From Roseovarius sp. 217 (GTDB lineage: Bacteria > Pseudomonadota > Alphaproteobacteria > Rhodobacterales > Rhodobacteraceae), in assembly GCF_000152845.1 (NCBI RefSeq), contig NZ_CH902584.1:3265562-3329561 (forward strand): a stretch of 64,000 nt of DNA, in the 5' to 3' direction. The position numbers and the translations under genes are program-made. Below are positions 34,233 through 43,133 of the stretch, one piece after another; positions within the stretch are counted from its first letter, which is position 1, and every line of letters starts with the position of its first letter. The notes below the pieces were generated by a model that was given only the letters and a program-made list of their open reading frames with translations, did no database searches and was not told the DNA's origin.

Positions 34233-34310
34233 ATGGAAGAAGTTACCATCATCGGCGTCGATCTGGCAAAGAACGTATTCCAATTGCATGGAGCGGCGGC
34301 GGACGGGTTC
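34233..34310 (+). pseudogene. IS110-family transposase, N-terminal remnant
   Basis: The first 26 or so codons read EEVTIIGVDLAKNVFQLHG, the start of the RuvC-like DEDD domain of IS110 transposases with its first catalytic Asp. The frame loses similarity after about 34310, some 70 bases before the second attachment site. The element was truncated by island insertion or deletion. Confidence 0.7.
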
Positions 34311-34378
34311 GAGAGCCTAATATGTCCATTAAATATAAATGACTTAAGGTGGAGAAGGTTGTCTTTCAGGCCCATCCC

Positions 34379-34390
34379 CTCCGCCACTTG
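34379..34390 (+). repeat. Second attachment-site core
   Basis: CTCCGCCACTTG is identical to the tRNA-Ser 3' end at 1690-1701. Bases further left (CATCCC) only partly match the tRNA, so no second tRNA gene is present. It separates the first island unit from the integrase-bearing unit. Confidence 0.6.
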
Positions 34391-34555
34391 ACCTAGAGAA
34401 ACGGTTCTCCCGATCCACCTGCGGACGGATTTTCCCGTTATATTCGAGGGTTATGCGGTTGGGGCTGATCACCGGCTTGGGCGCCATGAGGCACGGAAGG
34501 GCTCTCTCAGGGTCGATATTCTCTGGACCTCATGACTGCGTCGATTTGGTGCGGA
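34391..34555 (+). repeat. Island-end segment, diverged copy of 1702-1865
   Basis: Aligned block by block with the sequence after tRNA-Ser. Here it leads into the integrase pseudogene, as expected for an integrase-proximal island end. Confidence 0.55.
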
Positions 34556-34589
34556 GCTTGTAATGCGTTGATCCTTAACGGGTTTTCCG

Positions 34590-35033
34590 CGTGCCGAAAT
34601 TGCACTTCGACGCCGGTCTCGTTGGGCCAGATGGACCTGAAATCGGAACTCGTCGCGGCAATAGCAAAGGTGTGGCTCAATCGCCAAGATGGGATGGGGG
34701 CCCACCTGCGTACCGACGACATGCCCACACGCTGCCCGTTCCTGATCCCCGGCGACGTCCCGGGCCACCCGGTGGTTGACCTCAAGAGGTTCTGGGAACG
34801 GATGCGCGTGCAGGCCGACATCCCCGACGTGCGCATCCACGACCTGCGCCATACCTTCGTCTCGCTGCTGGTATCGGTCGGCGCATCGCTGGAAATGATC
34901 GGGAGGCTGCTGGGTCACAACTAGATTGGGACGGCCCAGCGCTATGCCCACTTGATCGACTCGCCGCTGCGCGCCGGAGTAAATGCGGTGGGGGAGATGC
35001 TGCAGCCAAGCTTGAAGGTGGTGAACTCATAGA
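34590..35033 (+). pseudogene. Tyrosine integrase, C-terminal fragment with internal stop
   Basis: Only the catalytic half is left. It holds the Arg-His box VRIHDLRHTFVSLLVSVGAS, then IGRLLGHN, a TAG stop (34924-34926, probably from CAG), then IGTAQRYAHLIDSPLRAGVN with the nucleophilic Tyr, ending at 35033. The N-terminal binding domains are absent. It cannot make an active enzyme, so the tRNA-Ser island can no longer excise by its own integrase. Confidence 0.8.
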
Positions 35034-35242
35034 GGAAAGGTCAATCCGTAGCCTCAATCCACAGTTTTGGCCGGAACACTAAAGATCCTGCACTTTCTTA
35101 TTGTTTTTCAAGACATACGGGCCGACAAAGGGCTAAGTTTGGGAACACAGGCGAGCGCAGTTTCGTTTGGCGTCTTGATCGCAACTGAACTGCCTGAGGG
35201 TAAGAAGTGGTTTTCTGACTCATGCATTTTTTGGAGGTGAGA

Positions 35243-38200
35243 TTGCCAAGGGTATTTGACAACATTGAAGCCGACCTTCTTCCTGCGCTTCGCCAAACGC
35301 TTCAGGTTTCTGAACGCGGTGACTTCTGCGTTGGCTATTTCAATCTTCGTGGCTGGAAATCAATTGATGATCTTATTTCGATATGGTCGGGAGGGGAGGG
35401 CAATCAATGCCGTCTTCTTGTTGGCATGTACCGACTTCCTCAAGAAGAATTGAAAGATAGCTTCGGTCTCGGAGCTGATGAAACAACATTGGATAACCAA
35501 ACGGCGCTACGTTTGAAAAGGAAACTTGCCGAGGAATTTCGCGTTCAATTAACGCTAGGAATGCCCAACAATGCCGATGAACTTGGGCTGCGACGTTTAG
35601 CAGACCAACTAAGGTCGAAGCAGGTGTCTGTCCGGCTATTTCTAAAGCACACTCTCCACGCAAAGCTCTATCTCTTGTTTAGGCCAGACTCGAATAATCC
35701 AGTTACCGGATTTTTAGGCAGCAGCAACCTAACGCTGTCGGGTTTGTCCAAGCAGGGCGAACTCAATGTCGATGTGCTTGACCACGATGCAACTGGAAAA
35801 CTCTCAAAATGGTTCGAGGAACGATGGTCAGACCGTTGGTGCGTCGATATTACAGATGAACTTATTGAAGTAATCGAAGAAAGCTGGGCACGAGAAAAGA
35901 CACTCGATCCGCATCTGATATACGTGAAAATGGCTTATCATCTCGCACAAGAAGCGCGCGCGGGCTTGAGCGAATTTCGAATCCCACCAGAATTTGGAAA
36001 ACGACTCTTTGCCTATCAAGAGGCCGCGGTAAAGATTGCAGCGCACCATTTGAACAAGCGTGGTGGCGTACTTATTGGCGATGTGGTGGGTCTCGGTAAA
36101 ACGCTAATGGCTACGGCTCTAGCAAAGATATTCCAAGATGATCACTTCACAGAGACACTAATCATATGTCCGAAGAATCTGGTTAAGATGTGGGAGGATT
36201 ACGTAACTGAATACCGTTTAATTGCTAAAGTTTTGTCGGTAACCAAGGTCACCCGGGAACTTCCCGAGCTTCGCCGTTATCGAGTAGTGTTGATCGATGA
36301 GAGCCACAACTTGCGCAATCACGAAGGGCAAAGATATCGAGCTATTCAGGAGTATCTTGTTGAGAACGAAAGCCGCTGCATACTTCTTTCTGCGACGCCT
36401 TACAACAAGACCTATATTGATCTTTCGAACCAATTGCGTCTGTTTGTTCCTGAGGATAGAGACATTGGAGTTAGGCCTGAACGACTACTTCAAGACATTG
36501 GCGAAACAGAGTTTATTCGACGGCACCAGTGTCCAGTTCGTTCTCTTGCTGCTTTCGAGAAGAGCACATATGCTGACGATTGGCGGGAGCTAATGCGCCT
36601 ATACATGGTGCGACGCACGCGGACTTTTATTCAAGAAAATTATGCTGAGACCGATCCAACTAATCGCCGTAGATACTTGACTTTCGAAGACGGTACTCGG
36701 TCATATTTTCCCGACCGGGTGCCACTTACGCTTAAGTTTAAGATTGATGATCGAAATCCTGACGATCAATATGCTGGGCTTTATGGTGCACCAGTCGTAG
36801 ACGCGATTAACCTCATGCACTTGCCAAGATACGGCCTTGGTAACTATGTCGCCGACAAGCCCGGTAAGTCACCTACGCCTAGTGAAACAAGGCAACTGGA
36901 AGACCTTTCCCGTGCGGGTAAGCGATTGATGGGTTTTTGCCGTACGAACCTGTTCAAAAGACTCGAAAGCAGCGGTGAAGCTTTCCAGCAATCATTAGAG
37001 CGGCATGTCCTTCGGAATTACATTTTTCTACATGCGATAGAACACGATCTCCCATTACCGCTAGGCACACAAGATGCCGGTCTTCTTGATACGGCAAACT
37101 ATGACGAGGACATCGACGATCAAAGTGCTGACGCCGAGCTTTTTTCGGAAGGTGAAGATGAAAATACTCTGGATGCCGAGGCGCTTAACTTGCGGGACGT
37201 GGCTGCCTTCCAGGCCCGTGCTGCGGAGACATATCGGCTCTATGCAGGCAAATGTAGGAGGAGGTTCAAGTGGCTGCGTCAAGGACTTTTCGTTTCTCAG
37301 CTTAAGGACGATTTGATTTCTGACAGCGCGCGACTTCTTAAGATACTTGGAGACTGCGGCCAATGGGAGGCCAACAAGGATACCAAATTTTTAGCATTGT
37401 ACGATTTGCTGACGAAGAAGCACCCTAACGAGAAGGTGATGATCTTCTCGCAGTTCGCCGACACGGTTCGTTACCTTGAGCGTCAACTCAAAGCCAAGGG
37501 CCTTAAATCGATGGCTGCGGTATCAGGAGAAACTGCGGATCCTACCGGTTATGCGTGGCGCTTCAGCCCGGTCAGCAACAACAAGCGCGAAAAGATAAAC
37601 CCGGAAGATGAGCTGCGAGTGTTGATAGCGACTGATGTCCTCAGTGAAGGGCAAAACCTCCAAGATGGCGCTATCCTCGTGAACTACGATCTGCCCTGGG
37701 CGATCATTAGGTTGATACAGAGAGCAGGTCGTGTTGACCGCATTGGGCAAAAGGCAGAAAAGATACTTTGTTATTCCTTCCTTCCTGCCGATGGTGTCGA
37801 GCAACTAATCCGACTTCGCTCTCGGGTTCGCCAGCGACTAAAGGAGAATGCAGAGGTCGTCGGGACAGATGAGGCATTTTTCGAGGACGAGGGCGAAAAT
37901 GGGGAGTTGGTCAATCTATACAACGAGAAGTCCGGCATACTCGATGGTGAGTCGGACACCGAAGTAGATTTGGCTTCTTACGCTTATCAAATCTGGAAGA
38001 ACGCAATCGACGCGAACCCATCGTTGCAGAAGACTATACCTGCGCTTCCCTCCGTAGTCTTCTCAACAAAGGCATACATACCGACTGACGGACGGCCACG
38101 CGGCGCACTTGTTTATCTGCGCACATCGCAAGGCAATGACGCCTTGGCTTGGGTTGACAAGGACGGAAAAAACGTAACGCAGTCGCAGTTTGAAATTCTG

Positions 38201-38629
38201 AAAGTTGCTGCGTGCGAACCCAATACTCCGGCGTTATCTCGGCAAGAAGATCACCATTTAATGGTTGCGAAGGGTGTCGAACATATTGCGGCCGAGGAAA
38301 AACAAGTCGGTGGGCAGCTTGGCCGCCCATCTGGTGCCCGCTTTAGGACTTATGAGCGCCTCAAGCGCTATGCGGACAAGGTAAAGGGCGAACTATTTGA
38401 TTTGCCTGCCCTCGGGAAAGCCATCGAAGAGATCTATCGTTTCCCGCTGCGGCAATCGGCTACAGACACATTGAACCGTCAGATGAAGGTCGGAATCAAC
38501 GACGAGAAATTAGTCGAACTTGTTCTGGCCTTGCGTGAAGAGGATCGCCTCTGCCTAGTCCAAGATGAAGAGCACTCTAGCGAACCGCAGATCATCTGCT
38601 CGCTGGGGCTTGGGCAGCTCACGGTTTGA
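35243..38629 (+). CDS. PLD nuclease-SNF2 helicase fusion of a restriction/defence operon
   Basis: An 1128-residue protein. The TTG at 35243 is preferred over the ATG at 35222 because GGAGG (35233-35237) sits 5 bases before it. The N-terminal 200 residues hold a phospholipase D-type nuclease motif (HAKLYLLF, then GSSNLTLSGL). The SNF2/SF2 helicase has GDVVGLGKT (about 275), DESH (about 351), LSATPYNKT (about 382), FSQFADTV (about 734) and QRAGRVDRIGQ (about 826). It presumably translocates on DNA and cleaves unmodified targets in partnership with the methyltransferase that starts 15 bases downstream. Confidence 0.85.
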   Translation: MPRVFDNIEADLLPALRQTLQVSERGDFCVGYFNLRGWKSIDDLISIWSGGEGNQCRLLVGMYRLPQEELKDSFGLGADETTLDNQTALRLKRKLAEEFRVQLTLGMPNNADELGLRRLADQLRSKQVSVRLFLKHTLHAKLYLLFRPDSNNPVTGFLGSSNLTLSGLSKQGELNVDVLDHDATGKLSKWFEERWSDRWCVDITDELIEVIEESWAREKTLDPHLIYVKMAYHLAQEARAGLSEFRIPPEFGKRLFAYQEAAVKIAAHHLNKRGGVLIGDVVGLGKTLMATALAKIFQDDHFTETLIICPKNLVKMWEDYVTEYRLIAKVLSVTKVTRELPELRRYRVVLIDESHNLRNHEGQRYRAIQEYLVENESRCILLSATPYNKTYIDLSNQLRLFVPEDRDIGVRPERLLQDIGETEFIRRHQCPVRSLAAFEKSTYADDWRELMRLYMVRRTRTFIQENYAETDPTNRRRYLTFEDGTRSYFPDRVPLTLKFKIDDRNPDDQYAGLYGAPVVDAINLMHLPRYGLGNYVADKPGKSPTPSETRQLEDLSRAGKRLMGFCRTNLFKRLESSGEAFQQSLERHVLRNYIFLHAIEHDLPLPLGTQDAGLLDTANYDEDIDDQSADAELFSEGEDENTLDAEALNLRDVAAFQARAAETYRLYAGKCRRRFKWLRQGLFVSQLKDDLISDSARLLKILGDCGQWEANKDTKFLALYDLLTKKHPNEKVMIFSQFADTVRYLERQLKAKGLKSMAAVSGETADPTGYAWRFSPVSNNKREKINPEDELRVLIATDVLSEGQNLQDGAILVNYDLPWAIIRLIQRAGRVDRIGQKAEKILCYSFLPADGVEQLIRLRSRVRQRLKENAEVVGTDEAFFEDEGENGELVNLYNEKSGILDGESDTEVDLASYAYQIWKNAIDANPSLQKTIPALPSVVFSTKAYIPTDGRPRGALVYLRTSQGNDALAWVDKDGKNVTQSQFEILKVAACEPNTPALSRQEDHHLMVAKGVEHIAAEEKQVGGQLGRPSGARFRTYERLKRYADKVKGELFDLPALGKAIEEIYRFPLRQSATDTLNRQMKVGINDEKLVELVLALREEDRLCLVQDEEHSSEPQIICSLGLGQLTV

Positions 38630-38644
38630 TGGAAGGAACTGGAA

Positions 38645-41600
38645 ATGAATTTCAATCCCAATAACGCTAGGGCTCTTCTAGGCCAGTTTTCTTTCACCAA
38701 GTTATTTATTGAGGAGCTGGGCTGGGATCAACACGGTGCTGTACTGTCGGTGTCGATTGCTGGAACGAGCTATAGTTTGAAGGCCGCGGCAGAAAAGCGT
38801 GGCATGGTTGCGTGGGTTTGTGAGGCTGATCCCGGGCAACAAATTCCTGACCGCGTTTTGCGGAAAAAGATCGAGCATCAGGTTGCGAAGACCACACTTG
38901 AGCACTTGATCGTATTTACGGACTCCAAGCGCGCCGAACAGGTATGGTGCTGGGCCCGGCGTGAGACCGGCAAGCCAGTATCGGTACCAGAACACTTTTG
39001 GTATTCGGCCTCGGGCAATCGGGGCTTTCTGCAGAAGCTTGAGGCCATCGCGTTTTCGCTTGCCGAAGAAGATAGTCTAACGCTCGTTGACGTTACCTCA
39101 CGCGCGCGAACGGCATTTGATGTCGAGCGGGTCACTAAGCGGTTCTTCGACGAATTCACAAAGCAACACAAAGCCTTCCTAGGGTTCATCGACGGCATCA
39201 CGGATATTGCCGACAAGGAATGGTATGCGTCGCTTATGTTGAACCGCCTGATGTTTATCTACTTTATGCAACGCAAAGGTTTCTTGAACGGCGAGCGAGA
39301 CTATCTCCGCAACCGGCTTTCACAGTGCCAACAGGAAAAGGGCACGGACAGTTTTCATTCCTTCTACCGATACTTCCTGTTGCGGCTGTTCCATGAGGGG
39401 CTCGGTGGTAAATCACGCAACTCGGAATTGGAAAAACTACTTGGCCGAATCCCTTACCTGAACGGCGGCTTATTCGAAAAGCATTCTATCGAAGAACGTT
39501 GTCCAGATATCAAAATACCTGACGAAGCCTTTGAACGCATCTTTACCTATTTCGACCGCTACCAGTGGCATCTCGACGAACGCCCGCTGCGAAACGATAA
39601 TGAGATCAATCCAGATGTTCTTGGCTACATCTTTGAGAAGTACATCAACCAAAAGCAGATGGGTGCCTATTACACCAAAGAAGATATCACCGAATACATC
39701 TCCAAGAATACGGTGATCCCCTTCCTTTTTGATGCGGCGAAGACAAAGTGCAAAGTGGCCTTCGACAATCCGGGTGGACCGACAGTCTGGGATCATCTGA
39801 AGGACGACCCTGACCGTTACATCTATCCGGCCGTCAAGCATGGCACAGAACACGCTCTTCCGCCGGAGATTGAGGCGGGTATTTCCGATGTTGCCTCGCG
39901 CACGGTTTGGAATCGCACCGCGCCAGCCGAATTCGCCTTGCCGACCGAAATCTGGCGCGAGGTTGCGGCAAGGCGCACCCGCTATGCCGAGGTCCACGCA
40001 AAGTTGGCCGCAGGTGAAGTGCGTGAGATCAACGATCTGATCACCCTCAATCTCGATATCAGGCAGTTCGCCCTCGACGTCATTGAACGCTGCGAAGGGC
40101 CTGACCTGCTGCGCGCGTTCTGGAAGTCCATCGAAAGCGTCACGGTGCTGGACCCAACCTGCGGGTCGGGGGCTTTCCTATTCGCCGCACTTGGTATTTT
40201 GGAGCCGCTCTATGCCGCTTGCCTCGACCGGATGGAGGCGTTTGTGGCCGACAGGGAACGCTCCAGCGGCCAGGTCGACGACAATCCCAAGGGATTCCGA
40301 GAGGTTCTAAAGAAGATCGAATCGCATCCAAATACGCGCTATTTCATTCTTAAAAGCATAATCCTGAACAATCTCTTCGGTGTCGACATCATGGAAGAGG
40401 CCGTAGAAATCTGCAAACTGCGCCTATTCCTAAAGCTGGCGGCACAAGTCGACCCGGATATTAAGGCTGATAATCTGGGGATCGAACCCCTGCCAGATAT
40501 CGATTTCAACATTCGCGCGGGCAACACGTTGGTAGGGTATGCAACCTTCGCTGAGGTCGAAGCGAGTGCCGAAGGCGACTGGATACGGCAGCAAGAGCTA
40601 GAGCGCATCATTCCGCGTGCTGCGGACCTTCAGCAAGCCTTTGACGCTTTCAGGGTGAGACAAATTGGGGGAGACGGGTCTGTACCGACCAAAGATAAAG
40701 TCGAACTACAAAATCGCTTACGATCCCTGGAAGCAGAACTAAATTTGCAGTTAGCCAAAAGCTACAATGTGAAATCTGATCGACCCACGGCTTATCAAGC
40801 TTGGCTAAAGACTCATCAACCCTTTCACTGGTTTATCGAATTCCATGGGATCATGCAAAATGGGGGATTCGACGTTATCGTCGGAAATCCCCCTTACTTG
40901 GAAGCTCGTGAAGTCGATTACCGACCACTAAATTTTGTATCCCTTTCTGGAAACGCGATTCACGCGATGTGTATTGAGCGTAGTATTCAACTGATGAAGC
41001 ACACAAGTACGATGAGCATGATCGTTCCATTGTCTCTTCCTTCAACGCAAAGAATGCGAAGCATTCAAGATATGCTCGAGACAGGTAGGAATGCTTGGTA
41101 CGCGAATTTTGCATGGCGGCCCGCTAAACTCTTTGATGCAGTGAATCGAGCACTAACAATATTTATTGTGACGCCCAGCGAGAGCGGGACTACATCTTCA
41201 ACTGGTTATCAAAAATGGACAAGTGACAACCGAGAGGGTCTAGTAGGTCGAATGAGTTATGTGGATGTTCCAAGAAACAGGTCACTTTTCTGGGTCCCGA
41301 AGCTTGGGAACTCTATCGAGCGGTCAATCCTTGAGAAAATCACATCTATAAATACGAACGTTAGCCACTTTGTCTCAAAGACGGATCATCGAATCTATAT
41401 CGATCTACTGGTGGTCTATATGGAAAGTTTTACCGATTTTCCACCAGCATTCAATGTAAATGGTGTCTCGGGAAGTAGTAGCCGGGAAACAAATTTTTCA
41501 GCCTCGCGTCGTGCGCACGTCGCGCCGTTAATTGGTATTTTGAGTTCCGGCCTATTTTGGTGGTGGTATACCATCTCTTCGAATTTAAGAGACTTGAACC

Positions 41601-41902
41601 CGATGGATATTCAAGCTTTTCCTGTTCCGCAGGATGCGCTAGATAGCGACAGAATTAAAAGTGCCAGTGATAAATACTTAAGAGAACTCATTGAAAACAG
41701 CACAATGCTTGTTCGGCAGCAAAAGTCTACAGGGCGCACCGAGACACAGTCATTCAAGATTCAGAAGTGCAAGTCGACCATCGATGAAATCGACCGCCTT
41801 CTCGGGCCAAAATATGGCTTAGACGATGAAGAGATCGATTTCATTGTAAATTACGATCTGAAATTCCGTTTGGGTTCAAATGGCGAGTCGGACAGCGAAT
41901 GA
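38645..41902 (+). CDS. Eco57I-type N6-adenine DNA methyltransferase with specificity region
   Basis: A 1085-residue protein. The helical GAYYTKEDITEYISKNTVIP segment (about 340) precedes motif I LDPTCGSGAFLFAAL (about 502) and motif IV NPPYLEA (about 750), the order of Eco57I/type IIG gamma-class methyltransferases. The region after residue 780 is probably the target-recognition domain. No clear PD-(D/E)XK motif is seen in the first 200 residues, so cleavage is probably supplied by the PLD-helicase. Lower GC than the flanks indicates transfer. The stop overlaps the next gene (ATGA at 41899). Confidence 0.88.
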   Translation: MNFNPNNARALLGQFSFTKLFIEELGWDQHGAVLSVSIAGTSYSLKAAAEKRGMVAWVCEADPGQQIPDRVLRKKIEHQVAKTTLEHLIVFTDSKRAEQVWCWARRETGKPVSVPEHFWYSASGNRGFLQKLEAIAFSLAEEDSLTLVDVTSRARTAFDVERVTKRFFDEFTKQHKAFLGFIDGITDIADKEWYASLMLNRLMFIYFMQRKGFLNGERDYLRNRLSQCQQEKGTDSFHSFYRYFLLRLFHEGLGGKSRNSELEKLLGRIPYLNGGLFEKHSIEERCPDIKIPDEAFERIFTYFDRYQWHLDERPLRNDNEINPDVLGYIFEKYINQKQMGAYYTKEDITEYISKNTVIPFLFDAAKTKCKVAFDNPGGPTVWDHLKDDPDRYIYPAVKHGTEHALPPEIEAGISDVASRTVWNRTAPAEFALPTEIWREVAARRTRYAEVHAKLAAGEVREINDLITLNLDIRQFALDVIERCEGPDLLRAFWKSIESVTVLDPTCGSGAFLFAALGILEPLYAACLDRMEAFVADRERSSGQVDDNPKGFREVLKKIESHPNTRYFILKSIILNNLFGVDIMEEAVEICKLRLFLKLAAQVDPDIKADNLGIEPLPDIDFNIRAGNTLVGYATFAEVEASAEGDWIRQQELERIIPRAADLQQAFDAFRVRQIGGDGSVPTKDKVELQNRLRSLEAELNLQLAKSYNVKSDRPTAYQAWLKTHQPFHWFIEFHGIMQNGGFDVIVGNPPYLEAREVDYRPLNFVSLSGNAIHAMCIERSIQLMKHTSTMSMIVPLSLPSTQRMRSIQDMLETGRNAWYANFAWRPAKLFDAVNRALTIFIVTPSESGTTSSTGYQKWTSDNREGLVGRMSYVDVPRNRSLFWVPKLGNSIERSILEKITSINTNVSHFVSKTDHRIYIDLLVVYMESFTDFPPAFNVNGVSGSSSRETNFSASRRAHVAPLIGILSSGLFWWWYTISSNLRDLNPMDIQAFPVPQDALDSDRIKSASDKYLRELIENSTMLVRQQKSTGRTETQSFKIQKCKSTIDEIDRLLGPKYGLDDEEIDFIVNYDLKFRLGSNGESDSE

Positions 41903-42468
41903 AAATTGGTGTGCTTGCTTGGGGCTCTCTCATATGGGAACCGCGCGACCTCCAAACTGCGACTGGGTTCCTGCCCTTTGGCCCATTGATGCCCCTCGAA
42001 TTTAGCCGGGTGTCTGGGGGCAAACGCCTAACTTTGGTAATCGATGAAGCAAACGGCGCCCCGTGTCGCACCTTTGTTGCTCAAAGTGCATTCGCCGATC
42101 TAGCCAATGCGAAAGCCAACTTGAAAGAACGCGAAGGGATGACCCATGTGAACGGCGTTGGCTTCGTTGACTTGGCCACAAACACGGACAGTTTTCGTGC
42201 GAAGGAACGTCACCCGGCAGCGCTTGAAGCGGTCCGGTCATGGGCGGTAGCCACTGGCCACGACGCAGTGATCTGGACGGCCCTCGCCAGTAATTTCCAC
42301 GAGGACGGAAAGGCGGGGAAACCCTTCACCGTCGATGCGGCAATGGAATACCTTGATGGGCTCGACAAATCAGATCTTGCCACCGCACTGCACTACGTTT
42401 GGAACGCTCCACCGGAAGTGGAAACGCCAGTTCGAGCCGCCGTTAATGATCGTTGGCCCCAAGGTTGA
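41899..42468 (+). CDS. Small protein, possibly gamma-glutamylcyclotransferase-like, third gene of defence operon
   Basis: A 189-residue protein that starts inside the methyltransferase stop and is therefore co-translated with it. The N-terminus IGVLAWGSLIWEPRDL recalls the substrate-binding Gly-Ser-Leu strand of gamma-glutamylcyclotransferase-like folds; the rest is not diagnostic. Its role in a restriction operon is unknown. It could be an accessory effector or an unrelated passenger. Confidence 0.65.
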   Translation: MKIGVLAWGSLIWEPRDLQTATGFLPFGPLMPLEFSRVSGGKRLTLVIDEANGAPCRTFVAQSAFADLANAKANLKEREGMTHVNGVGFVDLATNTDSFRAKERHPAALEAVRSWAVATGHDAVIWTALASNFHEDGKAGKPFTVDAAMEYLDGLDKSDLATALHYVWNAPPEVETPVRAAVNDRWPQG

Positions 42469-42740
42469 TCTTGCATGGGATAAGGTGCACGAAGAGTTTC
42501 AAGCCGCTGTCCGATCCGGCTCCACGGACGATGGCTCAGATTGAGGGTAAACGAGGCGGGTCAGCAGTAGGTCAACCTGTTTAACTACTTGGCTCCCCGT
42601 TTAGACCCATCTAGTGCGGTCAGCCGCGGCAAGGTGCAGTTGGAAAGCATCGCAAATTCAAGGGGTTATGGCGTAACTTGTTGAAATTTAGTGACAACCG
42701 CTCTTCCGGGAGAGGCGGCTCAACGTCAATAATCTGAGGG

Positions 42741-43133
42741 TCACCTGTGATCAGCAAGAAGCCACGGCTGCGCCTTCCATTCCACCGGAAACGGCTCCAG
42801 AAAGTGTGCCAGATTTGCGTCTGGCGGCTGCCGCCCTTCGACCATTGCCTCGACAGTCTCCGGCGCAAGTAACGTTAGCCGCATGACGCGGGTCATGTAG
42901 GACGGCGCAATGCCCTCGCGCTCCGCCAGCTCGGCGATGGTCGTGAACTCGCCAGACTCCAGCATGCACTTCCATCGAAACGCCCGCGCCAGCGCCTTGA
43001 TCAAAGTGTTGTCCATCTTGCTGTGCCCAGATGCCCCATCCGGCAACTGCATCTCCTTGCGGCCGCCGCGCTTCACGCGGCGGAACGGGATGTACAGCGT
43101 GATGGTCTCGGGGATCGGCGCGCTGCGAGTCAC
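42741..43133 (-). CDS. ParB/KorB-type helix-turn-helix protein (element B)
   Basis: A 130-residue homologue of the protein at 9938-10339, with HTH TIAELAEREGIAPSYMTRVM. It differs at roughly one residue in four, most strongly in the C-terminal 40. It lies outside the identical core, so it records the true divergence between the two elements. The stop of the serine recombinase overlaps its start. Confidence 0.7.
   Translation of the reverse strand: MTRSAPIPETITLYIPFRRVKRGGRKEMQLPDGASGHSKMDNTLIKALARAFRWKCMLESGEFTTIAELAEREGIAPSYMTRVMRLTLLAPETVEAMVEGRQPPDANLAHFLEPFPVEWKAQPWLLADHR

Noticed and set aside
34321..34390. Second tRNA-Ser gene at the right att copy
   Set aside because: Only the last 12 or so bases match; there is no anticodon arm or 5' acceptor strand.
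35243..42468. Labelling the PLD-helicase/methylase operon as DISARM
   Set aside because: No DUF1998 (DrmB) or second helicase gene is present, and PLD and helicase are fused, so the named system cannot be supported.
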